Assembly (NCBI GenBank): GCA_026120185.1 | Contig: JANUWF010001631.1 | Span: forward strand, 2,599,501 to 2,663,500 | DNA length: 64,000 bases | DNA from: Voacanga thouarsii | Taxonomy: Eukaryota; Streptophyta; Magnoliopsida; Gentianales; Apocynaceae | Reading direction: 5' to 3' | Shown: piece after piece, positions 23,051 through 34,791 of the stretch | How the letters are laid out: each line of letters opens with the position of its first letter | Position numbering within the stretch: position 1 is the stretch's first letter | Made by a program: the position numbers and the translations under genes | The notes under the pieces: model-generated | Seen by the model: the letters and a program-made list of their open reading frames with translations, nothing else | Databases searched by the model: none | Told to the model about the DNA's origin: nothing

Positions 23051-25078
23051 TGAAGGGAAGAAAAATAGGGGAGCATGCTCACGGGGAAAAAAATAGAGAG
23101 AGAAAAAAAACCAAGCCTTAATGGTAGCACAGAAGCGTTAAGATCATACATTTGCGTGCTTTAAACCTATTAGGTTGAATAAGAGTGGATTGAACGACAG
23201 GAATAGCTTCGCCTTGCCCACTTGAAGAAGCTTCCGGTTGAAATCCCGCTAACCTCCTACTTCGCCTAGTTTGCATGAACGCCAAGTTTTTCAGCTCTCA
23301 GAATATGCCACTGCCCAACTTCTTATTGGTGAACACAGCAGTGAAGAACAGTGGTCTCTAATCTCCTTGGTTCTCTCGCTATTGGTTAGCAAAGAGCCAA
23401 GAACAAGAGGATGAAGAAAACCTCACGAGAGAGAGAGCTGCGTGAGAAGAGAGGCGTAATGGAGTGCTTACGTGAGGAAAAGAGAAAAGCTAGGGAAAAA
23501 TTAGGGTTTTCAATATCCAAGAGTCTTGTTTATTATTAGCCAAAACTAGGTCTTCAACATCTGATAAACATATTCTCGGGATATCATATTTCAAACATTC
23601 GGATGTTATCTTGAGAATAAGTTTGGCTTAACCCTAAACTCATCTGAACCATATCTGGAAGAAACCTTACGGTCCAAGCTATTGAGCCGAAATAATATTT
23701 ATTATTTTTCTTGGACCCAAAAGGCCCAAAATAATAAACATTAATTATTTATTTCCTTGACTTATATAAATAGCCCAATAAATAAGTAATGAGCCAAAAT
23801 GAACCAAAATAATTAATCTTTAATTATTTATTTCTTAGGCTTATATAAATAACCTAATAAATAATTAAGCATTAATTATTTCTCCTTAGTTTAAGCCCAG
23901 GTTAATTTCCTAATTATTCATACTGGACCTAGGCCCTGAATAATTAATTAATTAAACTAGATAATTAATTTCTCTCAACTCCTATTTTATTTATTTATTT
24001 ATTTTATTCCAGTCTAATAATAAATTAGACATCCTGAATAAAATAAAATAAAATCCTCTTGAACTACTCAACCCAAAATTAGTTAGGACTTATGGGCTAT
24101 TCCGAGGACTAAAAAGACACATCGCATTGGCTGCTAAAATGACCAAAATACCTCTACTATATAAATAGCTGTATTTTGCATTTTAAATATTTCCTAATAT
24201 CACCATAAGGAAATATTGACCCCAAGGATAATGCTGCATTAGCAAAGTCTCCGACCTACAGGTGAAATGACTAAAATACCCCTCTACACATCGCCGTACA
24301 TTTAGAGAGGAAGAAGTGTACTAACACCCCTCTAAATGACATCTACCATCCTTAAGCTTCTAATCCAATGATCCACGATTTCCTGGAGTGTTTCTGCTTT
24401 CCAAGGGAGCTACTCTAAAGCAAACATCCGAGTCATGTTTCCTAGGGCCCTGGACATTTTAGATCATTCGGACAACCGCAAGGGGTGATATAGTGTAGAA
24501 ACTATCTTGTACAAGTCTGTTTTAACTAACTAGTTACATATACCCAATATACAAGTATATTGGTTCTACTATAGAACCTCAATTATAGCATATCAAAGCA
24601 TATACTTCCAGCTTCGTCAGACCACCAACTCATACTCAAGTCGTAGAGCATTAGTCCACGCTGTAGCGGTAGTAGTCTAGGTTTCTATCATATAGTACTT
24701 TTAGAAACCACTATTACAGGTCATGTCCTACGTATTCGAAATACGCTTATGTCATAAAGTGAGTGGACTACTCACTGGCTAAAGGTAAGCCATTCCCCAT
24801 TTGGAATCCATAACATAATAACCTAAACATGATGAGATTTCCATTCTCATCAATAGGTTAAGAACAAATGCTTATGTGTTAAATAACCCGTGATCCATAC
24901 CTCACTGTGAAAGAATACTATTCATATGAATCACTTATTTAAATAAAATGGGTCTGTTCAAACGAAATTGTGCACAAACAAAAAATAAATTCACAAACAA
25001 TTTCTGAAAATAAATTCTTTCATTAAAATATTCGATTTTACATCAGAAACCTAGTCTAAGAGGGCATACAATCCAACA
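23051..25078 (-). repeat. copia-2 LTR, left copy (3' LTR)
   Basis: 2028 bp, nearly identical in length to 41255-43283. It contains paired AATTAATTATTTATT-rich blocks, the conserved segment with CTATATAAATAGC (near 24158) and, on minus, the 52-codon ORF at 23276-23118. Confidence 0.93.
23118..23276 (-). CDS. Conserved 52-codon ORF in the copia-2 LTR (left copy)
   Basis: Unknown function. On the sense strand of the LTR, close to its 3' end. Starts MQTRRSRRLAGFQPEASSSG: basic at the N-terminus, then Pro/Gln/Ser-rich, ending near RKCMILTLLCYH before TAA. The same ORF, with the same start and the same 52-codon length, is present in the LTR copies at 26070-26228 and 41322-41480. It would lie in the U5/leader part of a transcript from the 5' LTR, upstream of gag, so it could be an upstream ORF. 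Whether it is translated cannot be told from sequence. Differences between copies include several synonymous ones, such as TTA/CTC for Leu and AGG/AGA for Arg. Confidence 0.35.
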   Translation of the reverse strand: MQTRRSRRLAGFQPEASSSGQGEAIPVVQSTLIQPNRFKARKCMILTLLCYH

Positions 25079-25092
25079 ATCTCCCACTTGCA
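25079..25092 (-). promoter_or_regulatory. copia-2 polypurine tract
   Basis: On minus, GCAAGTGGGAGATT lies immediately before the 3' LTR, the usual position for the plus-strand primer. Confidence 0.85.
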
Positions 25093-25099
25093 CTCTAAG

Positions 25100-26001
25100 A
25101 CTAGGTAAGTCCATAGGTGCCCACCCCTATGGCGTCTAAATGTCTCTTGAAGACTCTTTTAACCAAAGGCTTGGTGAATGGATTTGTTAGATTGTTTTAT
25201 GAAGCAATATGTTCCATCACGACTTCCCGTCTCTGGATGAAATCCCGGATTAGGTGGTACTTCCTCTCGATGTGTTTCCCCTTCTTGTGATTCCAAGGTT
25301 CCTTAGATTGCGATACTGCTCCAGTGTTGTCGTAATACATCACAATCGGCCTGTCCATATGTGGTATGACTCCAAGTTCTGAAAGGAACTTCCGAAACCA
25401 GACTGTTTCCTTGGACGCCTCCGAAGCTGTAACATACTCAGCTTCCATGGTTGAGTCAGCAATACAGGATTACTTGATACTCCTCCATGAAATTGCTCCT
25501 CCAGACAAGGTGAAGACATATCAACTAGTGGATTTTCTCTCATCCTTATCCGCCTGGAAGTCTGAGTCTGTGTATTTTGTAGAAACCAAATCATCAGCCA
25601 TGTAAACCAGCATATAATCTCTTGTTCCCTTGAGGTACTTGAGAATATTCTTTACAACTTGCCAATGAACCTCCCCAGGGTTTGACTAATATCTGCTAAT
25701 TAAGCCCACGTCAAAGCAAATATCTGGCCTAGTACACAGCATGGCGTACATGAGACTTCCCACAGCCGAAGCGTAGGGAATCGTACTAATTCTGTCCTTT
25801 TCTTCTTGAGACTTAGGACAGTCCCTTAAAGAAAATGACAACCAATGTCTGCAAGGGAGTAGAGCTCCCTTGCATGAGTCCATGATGTACTTGGCCAGTA
25901 TCTTGTCAATGTATGTTGTTTGGGATAATCCTAACATTCTCTGCTTTCTATTCCTAAGAAGCCTAATCCTGAGAATGTAGCTGGCTTCTTCCAAGTCCTT
26001 C
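25100..26001 (-). pseudogene. copia-2 reverse transcriptase C-terminus and RNase H, broken
   Basis: Minus-strand frames show the end of the reverse transcriptase (KDLEEASYIL at 26001-25960, then PYASAVGSLMYAMLCTRPD near 25790-25720) and RNase H (STMEAEYVTASEASKE near 25450, then YYDNTGAV and KHIERKYHLIRD). Stops occur near 25685, 25500 and 25197, and there are frame changes. The YVDD palm motif is missing because everything N-terminal to KDLEEA is replaced at 26002 by an LTR fragment. In the family this region makes cDNA from the element RNA; here it cannot. Confidence 0.88.
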
Positions 26002-27823
26002 TGAGGGACGGAAAACAGGGGAGCCATGCATCCACGGGGAAAAAAAACAGAGAAAAAAAACCGCATGCCTTAGAGGCCATACGGAAGCGTGAAGATCATA
26101 CCTTTGCACTCCTTAAGCCTTCTAGGTTGAGTAGAAGTGGCTTGAACGACTGGAATCACTTCGCTTTGCCCACTTGAAGAAGCTTCCGGTTGAAAACCCG
26201 CGAGCCTTCTACTTCGCCTTGTTTGCATGAACGCCAAGCTTTTTAGTTCTCAGAATATTCCTCTACCCAACCTCTAGCCGGTGAACACAATGGTGAAGAG
26301 AAACGGTCTCAAATCTCCTTGGTTCTCTTGCTATTGATTAGCAAAGCTCCAAGGAGAAACCAGAGAAGAAAGGAGACGTTCAGAGAGAGAGAGCTGCATG
26401 AGTTGTTCCCTTAGGCTTAGGGAGATTAGGGTTTTCTATCTCCAGAGACTTATTTTATTGGTTAGCCAAAACTGAGACTCAAATATCTGATAAACATATC
26501 CCTGGGATATCAAATTTCAAACATCCGGATGTTATCCTGAGAATGAGTTTGGCTTAACCCTAAACTCTTCTTAACTGTATTTGGAAAAAAACCTTAAGGT
26601 CCAAGCTATTGGGCCAAAATAAATTTTATTATTTTTCTTGGACCCAAAAGGCCCAAAATAATAAACATTAATTATTTATTTCCTGGACTTATATAAATGA
26701 CCCAATAAATAATTAATGACCCCAAATGAACCAAAAATAATTAATCTTTATTTATTTATTTCTTGGGCCTATATAAATAACCCAATAAATAATTAAAAAT
26801 TAATTATTTTCCCTAATTTAAGCCCAAGTTAATTTGCTAATTACTCATACTGGACTTAGGCCCTGAATAATTAATTAACCAATTAAACTAGATAATTAAT
26901 TTCACTCAACTCCTATTTTATTTTATTTATTTACTTCATTCCAGTCTAATAATAAATTAGACATCTTGAATAAAATCAAATAAAATAAAATTCTCTTGAA
27001 CTGAGACCAATTCCTCAACCCAAAATTAGTTAGGACTTACGGGCTATTCTGAAGACTAAAAAGACACATCACATTGGCTGCTAAAATGACCAAAATACCC
27101 CTACAATATAAATAGCTGAATTTTGCATTTTAAATATTTCCTAATATCACCATAAGGAAATATTAACCCCAAGGACAATGCTGCATTAGCAAAGTCTCCG
27201 ACTTACAGGTGAAATGACTAAAATACCCCTCTACACATCGTCGTATATTTAGAGAGGAAGAAGTGTACTAACACCCCTCTAAATGACATCTACCATCCTT
27301 AGGCTTCTAATCCAATGATCCACGACTTATTGGAGTGTTTCCGCTTTCCAAGGGAGCTACCCTAAAGCAAACATCCAAGTCATGTTTCGCAGGGCCCTGG
27401 ACATTTTATACCATTCGGACAAACACAAAGGGCGATATAGTGCACAAACTATCTTGTATAAGTCTGTCTTAACTAACTAGTCACACATACCCAACATGCA
27501 AGTATATTGGCCCTACGATAGAATCTCAACTATAGCAAATCAAAGTATATGTCACCAGCTTCGCCAGACCACCAACTCATACTCAAGTCGTAGAGTACTA
27601 GTCCATGCTGTAGCGGTAGTAGTCTAGGTTTCTATCATATAGTACTTTTAGAAACCACTATTACAGGTCCTGTCCTACGTATTCGAAATACGCTTATGTC
27701 ACAAAGTGAGTGGACTACTCACTGGCTAAAGGTAAGCCATTCCCCATTTGGAATTCATAACATAATAACCTAAACATGATGAGATTTCCATTCTCATCAA
27801 TAGGTTAAGAACAAATGCTTATG
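26002..27823 (-). mobile_element. Truncated LTR of the copia-2 family inside copia-2
   Basis: Collinear with the copia-2 LTRs from TGAGGGACGGAAAACAGG (26002) to AACAAATGCTTATG (27823). The last ~220 bp of the LTR (to ...CCAACA) are missing. On the left it abuts reverse transcriptase sequence, on the right integrase sequence at KLEPRSE, so roughly 1.2-1.5 kb of pol is gone. Its start and the GGAGCCATG...CGGAAGCGTGAAGATCATAC segment are closer to the LTR at 62624 than to the host's own LTRs. It is therefore best read as a separate insertion followed by a deletion, not as a duplicate of the host LTR. Confidence 0.82.
26070..26228 (-). CDS. Conserved 52-codon ORF in a copia-2-family LTR (inner copy)
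   Basis: Same start context (GCGTTCATGCAAAC), same 52 codons and stop position as 23118-23276. The protein begins MQTRRSRRLAGFQPEASSSG and ends TLPYGL. Compared with the left copy it differs at the protein level mainly in the second half. Function unknown. Confidence 0.35.
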   Translation of the reverse strand: MQTRRSRRLAGFQPEASSSGQSEVIPVVQATSTQPRRLKECKGMIFTLPYGL

Positions 27824-29812
27824 CTTCTGATCTTGGTTCCAACTTGTCTCTCTTGACCAGTACATAAGCTGGACAACCCCAAATCCTGAGATGATTTAGA
27901 CTTGGCTTACGCCCAGTCCACATCTCATAGGGAGTCCTAGGTACTGACTTGGAAGGCACCAAGTTCAGAATATATGCCGATGTCTCCACGGCATATCCGC
28001 AAAAGGACACTGGAAGAGTAGCATGAGACATCATGCTTCGGACCATTTCCATCAATGTCTTGTTCCTTCTCTCAGCTACTCCGTTCTGCTAGGTTGTTCC
28101 CGGCGCCGAGAGCTGGGATACTATCCCATGATGGACCACGTAATCCTTGGATTCACCTAGGAGGTACTCTCCACCACGATCCGATCGTAAGGTTTTGATT
28201 AATTTACCTGTCCAACGCTCCACTTCAGCTTTAAACTCCTTGAACTTGTCAAAAGAGTCAGACTTGCGTCTCATCTGGTAAATGTAACCATACCTCGTAC
28301 AATCATCCGTGAAAATGATGAGGTACTCAAAACCTCATCTAGCCGGTGTAGACAACGGACCACACACATCAGTGTGAACAAGACTCAACACCTCCTTGGC
28401 TCTATCCGCCTTTGGTGTAAATGACCTTTTGGTCATTTTTCCCATCAGGCAGGATTCACACTGATGCCAACTTTCCAATCTCAATGAGCCCAAAGGCCCA
28501 TCATAGATTAGCCTCTGAATCCTGGTTGAGTTAATATGACCCAACCATAGATGCCAAATGTATGAATCATTGATATTGGTCTTTCTCTTCTTAGTTAAAG
28601 GTTCAGACTGAGCATTATTTGATTGGTTGTTAATAGGGTTTAAAAAGAACAGATTTTCATACATGTGCCCAGTACATAAAATTTCTCCATCTCTACTGAT
28701 AGAAATAGCAGAATGAAAAGATACAGAATGTCATTGATTAATAAGTTTTGCAACTGAAATCAAATTCTGACAGAAACCATGTACATATAAAATATCTTTT
28801 AAAACCACTATCTTATTACAATAAAAAATAAGATCCATCTCTCCTATTGCAAGGGCCCAGACTTGCGTTCCATTACCCACTCAAAGCCCATGTTTGCCCT
28901 TCTTGAGTCTTCTTATCTTTCTAAACCCCTGCAAGGAGTTACAGATATGATCAGTGGCTCTTGAATCAACAATCCAAGTGGAAGTTGATCCTACCATTGA
29001 TATGGACTCTAGATACAAAACATTACTTGTGGGGTTTTTCTTGGTTTGAAGATCTGGACACTCCTTTTTTCGGTGTCCCTTCTTCTTACATTTGAAGCAC
29101 TTGCCCTTTGGTTTGTCCTTGGGCTAGTTCTTGGGTTGGGCTGCTGCATTCCCCTTCTTCCTCTTGAACTTTTTGGGTTTAGGCCCAGTTCTTGAGGAAG
29201 AAGCCTTAGCAATTATGGCCTTTGACTGCGGCTTCATAACCTTCTCCGCCATCTGGAGCTCCTTCATCAATTCAGTTAAACTCATGTTCAACTTGTTCAT
29301 GTTATATTTTTACTTGAACTGAGTGAAGGAGCCCGGTAGAGATTCGAGAACCATGTCCACTTGGCTCTCGGGGTCAATGACAGCCCCTAAAATTTTTGCC
29401 TCCTCGAAAGCAGCAATCATCTTGAGCATATGCCCTCAGCCATCTTAGTGTTAACAATAGTTCGATGAGCCTCCTGCCTTGCGGGCCGGCTCTTGTCCGC
29501 GAACATAGTAGCCAATGATTAACTGATGTCATATGCAGAAGCCATGTGCTCGTGTTTTGACTGGAGCACATTGGACATGGAGGCTAACATATAGCAATGT
29601 GCCATTTCGTCAGCCTTCTTCCACGCCTTCTCAGCCTCTCGCTCTTCGGCGGTGGAACCTTCCCTGATAACAGGGCAGGTCTCGTAAAGGACATACTTAT
29701 ACTCCTCAGCTGTGAGTATTATGTCCAGGTTCCTTTTCCAGTCCACATAGTTTGGACCCGTTAACTTATTCTCCCTGAGAATAACGGCCAATGGACTAAA
29801 AGAACCTCCCAC
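27824..29812 (-). pseudogene. copia-2 gag-protease-integrase, broken
   Basis: Starts at Met 29812 with the copia capsid opening ENKLTGPNYVDWKRNLDI; a zinc knuckle CFKCKKKGHRKKEC lies near 29105-29065. The protease site reads WIVDSRATDHIC near 28975, with the catalytic DSG changed to DSR. Integrase shows the HHCC region (WHLWLGHIN ... CESCLMGK, 28560-28440), HTDVCGPLS, LRSDRGGEY (28190-28160), then QNGVAERRNKTL after an in-frame stop near 28090. Other stops or frame shifts lie near 29519, 29100, 28850-28730 and 28335. It ends at KLEPRSE against the LTR fragment. In a live element it would package, process and integrate the element; it is non-functional. Confidence 0.9.
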
Positions 29813-30699
29813 AATTTCTAAAAATCAAAAAATAAAAGAAAGAATTTAGTTTGTGAAAACGAAATAAAATTTGTGCACTGAAAATAATTTGGCTCTCAGG
29901 AAAACTGACATAGCTTCTTAGGAAGATTAATAGTTCCCTAAGGTAAGTGTATTAACCTCCACAAATTAATTTTCCTTCTAAGTAATGGTCTAGAGGATAA
30001 CTCCATCGAGGGGATGGCCGTTTCCTCTCATTTCCTATAGACATACCTTACACTATAACCTCTAATGTGGGCTGGCCAATCATAGTACGTGTCCCAAGTT
30101 ATTATTTATATCCCTCCATTAGATCTAGATCCTTGTGGTATCCCCATCATATACGGGTTCACTCCCAAGGTGACACGAGGGGACCCACGATCTCTAATGA
30201 GGATCGTGATGGAAGCCGTGGGGACGTTGGAACCCCTCTCTCACTTAGTCTTTTAAAATAAAAGTTTTCTGAAAAATATCCTTTTGAAATTTCCATTAAG
30301 TTTTTCCTTAACTTAAAATAAAATATCTAAATCCACTAAAATCTTTATGTCAAGGTTTATATAATTTGAGAGATTTTTCCATGGACTAATTTCATTTAAG
30401 TTAAAACTTAATGATTTCAAAAATTTTCCAATTAAAACTTTCTAGATACTTTGGTCTCAAGTTTATTTGACAAAACAATTTTTTTAGTGCAATATAAAAC
30501 AAAATGGCTCTCCATTTTAATTTACAAAAATATCTAAATCCAATATATTCTCTATGTCAAGGATTAAATCTTTTGAGAAAATATCCAAGGATTAATTTTT
30601 GTACAAATTAAAATAACCATTTAATTTTTTTGAAGAAAAATATTTTTCTTGTAAAAAATGTTCCCAAAGACTTTGGTCTTTGAGAAAAGGCGCACATAG
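29813..30699 (-). other. copia-2 leader, gag-proximal part
   Basis: Untranslated AT-rich leader between the gag start and the copia-1 insertion. Ends in CATAG (30695-30699), the left target duplication of copia-1. No ORF of note: the 64-codon frame at 30067-30261 is on the opposite strand and unsupported. Confidence 0.75.
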
Positions 30700-32226
30700 T
30701 GTTGGGATTTGTGGACTCCTAAACGAAGAAAGCACCCACGAATCCCTCCCGAGGACCCAAATAAACGATTAAGAAGTTCTAAGGTTTAAGAATTACCTCT
30801 GGTTGTTGTAATCGAAATCCTTCAATTCTGATTGCGCTATTGTACGTTCAACCCGAACAATCACCAGACGCTGCAGTATGCGAACGTCCTCTATCGGATA
30901 CACACCGCGAACTCACTCGATACCCGGGGAGTGCTAGCACCTAGGATTTGAGAGGTTTTTTTTCCTTTTCTGGTAGAGAATGGCACGAATGTTCTCAACC
31001 GAAAAATTGGACAATTGAAAAGACGGCTAGGGTTTTCTTAAAAACCCTCGAACCTTTTAGAGTCCAACCCTAATAATATCTTATCATATTCTAATTTAAA
31101 TTCAAATTAAATTAAAACTGATATGATAAGATTCTGTCATTATCTCGGTAATTTGACTAATTAATTTACCGAGTCAGATTCTTATAATCTGGACATCATC
31201 CAGATACATCGAATGTGGACATATTTCCAGATTCATTGTATCTGGTAAATTTTCTAAGTAAGATTAACTTAGACATATTTTCAGATTCATCGAATCTGGT
31301 CACCAGAAAAATAACCTAACAAGTTCGCTTATTGTGTGACCCTATAGGTTCATTTAATACTGGCAGTGTGCCTAAATCATATTTAAATGGCCCACAAGTT
31401 ATAAGCGGTTTCTAGTAAAACATTATAACTCTCCAGGTTAAATTAAAATCGGTGATCTCTTTGAACCAAACCATAATTTTATATTTAGTCCTTTTATCAC
31501 ATGATATCCAAATTAAGCATAAGGCACGGAGCATGTCATCCTTATTAAGCTTAATCAATTATTTCTTGATTTCATAGTAAACTGTTCAAACAAATGATAT
31601 CAATATCTTAGATTGATATATTTGAGCACGGCCATGCATTTTTAACAGTCTAACTTATCAAGGAGCTCATGGATATCTCTCCCATAATTGAGAGGGACAA
31701 ATTCCTTCACAATCAATCATATTCCTCTCCTTAATTTATTCTATATCCAACAGTAGTTTAATTTATTATCTGGTTAAAGATAACTTTAGACAATGTCAAA
31801 ATATAGAATTTATCAAGTAGGAAACTATGATAAATTTAGGTCGAAGGACTTTCAATATTATTATGGCTAGAAAGTACTTATGACATATTCCATGGAGTAC
31901 TCTCACAGTGGGTCATGTCCAATACAATGTTCTCTAACATTTATTTATGTTTTGACTCGATATCACAAATATCCATAGCCAGTAAAACATAGCCATCAAG
32001 TCACAAACATACTAATCTTAATTTATTATTATTCCAATAATAATAATCGATCAGGGACAGTTTTAGAATAGTCATTGTATTCATTGTAGGGTTTTACTAT
32101 CAAGTCATGTACTTGATGACCACAAAGCGAAACTCACTAGTCATGGAAAGGAAAGCTTCATATTATTATATAAAACATAATGACAATAGTATAAGTACAA
32201 ATTGACTCTAGGGCATATCCCCAACA
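30700..32226 (-). repeat. copia-1 LTR, left copy (3' LTR)
   Basis: 1527 bp, collinear over its whole length with 38827-40352; same family as the solo LTR at 2015-6930. Confidence 0.95.
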
Positions 32227-32240
32227 GTCTCCCACTTGCA
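32227..32240 (-). promoter_or_regulatory. copia-1 polypurine tract
   Basis: On minus, GCAAGTGGGAGAC borders the 3' LTR. Confidence 0.85.
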
Positions 32241-33611
32241 CTAAGACCAATTTGGCATAAGCCGTAATCCCATTGATCTGGTATGACTATCATGTTTAGA
32301 CGATGGGAGAGGCTTTGTCAGTGGATCTGCAACATTGTCATCAGTTGGTACCTTGCATACTTTGACATCTCCTCTATCAACAATTTCTCGAATGAGATGA
32401 AAACGTCTAAGTATATGTTTGGATCGCTGATGTGATCTTGGTTCCTTAGCTTGTGCAATGGCTCCATTGTTGTCACAATAGAGATCCACTGGGTTCACAA
32501 TACTAGGAACTACATCTAGTTCTGTAATGAACTTTTTAATTGAAACTGCTTCTTTAGCTGCAGCTGAGGCAGTTACATACTCAGCTTCTGTAGTAGAATC
32601 GGTGACGGTGTCTTGCTTTGAACTTTTCTAGCTTACAGCACCTCCATTCAAACAAAATAGAAAACCTGATTGCAATCTATAATCATCTATGTCGGACTGA
32701 AAACTAGCATCAGTGTAACCATTTACAACTAGCTCGCATTCTTGTCCTCCATAAACTAAGAACATATCTTTAGTTCTTCTTAAGTACTTCAGTATGTTCT
32801 TGACAACAATCCAGTGTGGCTCTCCAAGATTTGACTGGAACCTGCTCGTCATGCTCAATGCATATGATACATCGGGTCGAGTACATAACATGGCATACAT
32901 GATAGACCCTATAGCGGAAGCGTATAGTATCTTGTTCATGCGCTTTTCTTCATCATTCGTAGAAGGACTTTGAGTTTTGCTGAGCTTAATGCCATGTGAC
33001 ATTAGCAAGAATCCTCTCTTAGAGTCTTGCATACTGAACCTTTTCAGTACCTTGTCAACGTATGCACTTTGACTTAGTCCAATTAGCTTTTTAGATCTAT
33101 CTCTATAGATCCTTATACCTAGAATATAGGCAGCTTCACCTAAGTCTTTCATTGAGAAACAATTTTCCAACCATGTCTTTACACTTTGTAGAGTTGGGAT
33201 GTCGTTTCCAATGAGTAAGATATCATCAACATAAAGTACCAAAAAGACTATTGCATTCCCACTTGTTTTCTTAGAGACACAAGGCTCATCTTCATTTTTG
33301 ATAAAGTTAAATTCTTTAATTGCTTCATCAAAACGAAGATTCCAGCTTTGAGATGCTTGCTTCAATCCATAAATGGATCTTTGAAGCTTGCACACTTTAT
33401 TAGAATTCAAAGGATCATCAAAACCCTCAGGTTGTGTCATGTACACATCTTCAGTAAGTTTCCATTAAGAAACGCGGTTTTGACATCCATTTGCCAAATT
33501 TCATAGTTATAATATGCTGTTATGGCAAGAAGAATTCTGATAGATTTAAGCATTACAACTGGTGAAAAGGTTTCATCATAGTCTGTACCATGAGTTTGTC
33601 TATAACCTTTT
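32241..33611 (-). pseudogene. copia-1 reverse transcriptase (main part) and RNase H
   Basis: Continuation of the pol frame past the solo LTR. It shows GYRQTHG next to the insertion, WQMDVKTAFLNG near 33490, then a one-base frameshift at about 33460. A 272-codon frame (33446-32628) follows with SIYGLKQASQSWN, the intact palm motif LYVDDILLIGND (about 33240-33200), KDLGEAAYILGIR and YAMLCTRPD. Stops separate this from the RNase H part, where TTEAEYVTASAAAKEAV (about 32590-32540) and YCDNNGAIA then KHILRRFHLIRE are visible. The last codons end at 32241 beside the PPT. In the family this is the DNA polymerase and RNase H of the element; here it is interrupted and cannot be made whole. Confidence 0.92.
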
Positions 33612-34786
33612 TGATGTAGTGATATTGCATTGAATATTTTGGGTGACTTTTGGAGAGATTGTGTTATAATTTAATGCAATATGAGGTTTATTTGGACAAT
33701 TTACTCTCTTTTGTGGTTATTTGATTTTTCTAGGGACTTGAATGAAAAAGCATACAAGTTGCGGGGCTGAAGAAGCAATTTTGAAAGATCTCCTGAGGAG
33801 AGTTAAATCCGGCGCCGGATTCACCAATCAGGGGCCGGATTGAACTCTCCAACGGCCTACTGTGAAGATAAAAGACGAAAAGAGCGAATTTTGGAGGAGG
33901 AGGCCATTAGGGACGAATTTTGTTCAGTTTCTTTTCACATTAGTTTTAGGTATTATCTTCTTAGGGTTTTTTTTGTTGTAATTTTGAGAGGGTTTTCCAT
34001 TGTTGAACACATATTGGAGGCTACTCGTGGACAAACTTGGAGATTGTATTAGCATACTGTGATGTTTTCTCATACTCTCTCTTTTAATTTGTTCTTGAAT
34101 TTTTCTTCAATTATGTATTAAGTTCTTATTCTAAGGCCTTGATGTAGCTAGTATTAATTATTATGTTATCTTGTGATTCCGTTATTTGAAGGGTGTTACT
34201 AAGTTTTTGTCTTATTATTGTACTCAAAGTAATTGAATGCCTGATCACCATTCAGATTGATTTATCATTGACTAGGAAAATTCGAAAGATGACTTAGTTA
34301 ATTAGGACAGGTAATCAGACCACAAATTACATGTGAAATAGAAATATATTTGCATGGTTTGTGTGATCATTATAATGTCGTATTCTTGAATGCATTCCTT
34401 TGAATTGAATTCAACATAGAAATATAGTTGGGTTATTTGGAGGAATAGAATTAATATGCCTTGAAAGAGGATATTGGTTAATTCCGGACATTGATTAACT
34501 GATAAGGTACACTCTAGAATAACGGGTCACGTTAGTAATATAAGAGTTAATCTAGTGAAATTAGGTGCCTTAGATCATCTCATTATAATCTTTATCCAGG
34601 AAGAAGTGTTAATTTAGTTATTTAAATCTAATTTTCCAAAACCAAAATCATTGAAATCTTTATTTTCTGTTAATTCAAGTTAGGGTTAATTTTATTGGAA
34701 GGAGTTTTAATTCTAATCTCTGTGGGATGACCTTGTTACTATACACAAGATCTAGTACACTTGCTAGTGCTCCGAGTTGGTCATCA
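33612..34786 (+). mobile_element. Ty3/gypsy-type solo LTR inside the copia-1 reverse transcriptase
   Basis: Flanked by CTTTT on both sides (33607-33611 and 34787-34791). Starts TGATG and ends CATCA, so it has TG...CA ends with 5-bp inverted termini. Removing it with one CTTTT restores an uninterrupted pol frame around the conserved LVAKGY site. The 3' part contains TCTCTGTGGGATGACC and a CACTTGCTAGTGC segment, phrases common near the end of plant Ty3/gypsy LTRs; together with the lack of coding sequence this makes a solo LTR in plus orientation. The 70-codon frame at 33840-34052 has no known motif. Confidence 0.88.
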
Positions 34787-34791
34787 CTTTT

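Noticed and set aside
26002..27823. Reading this LTR as one of the two LTRs of copia-2
   Set aside because: The AATAC target duplication, PBS and PPT all assign the LTRs at 23051 and 41255; this copy is truncated and lies within pol.
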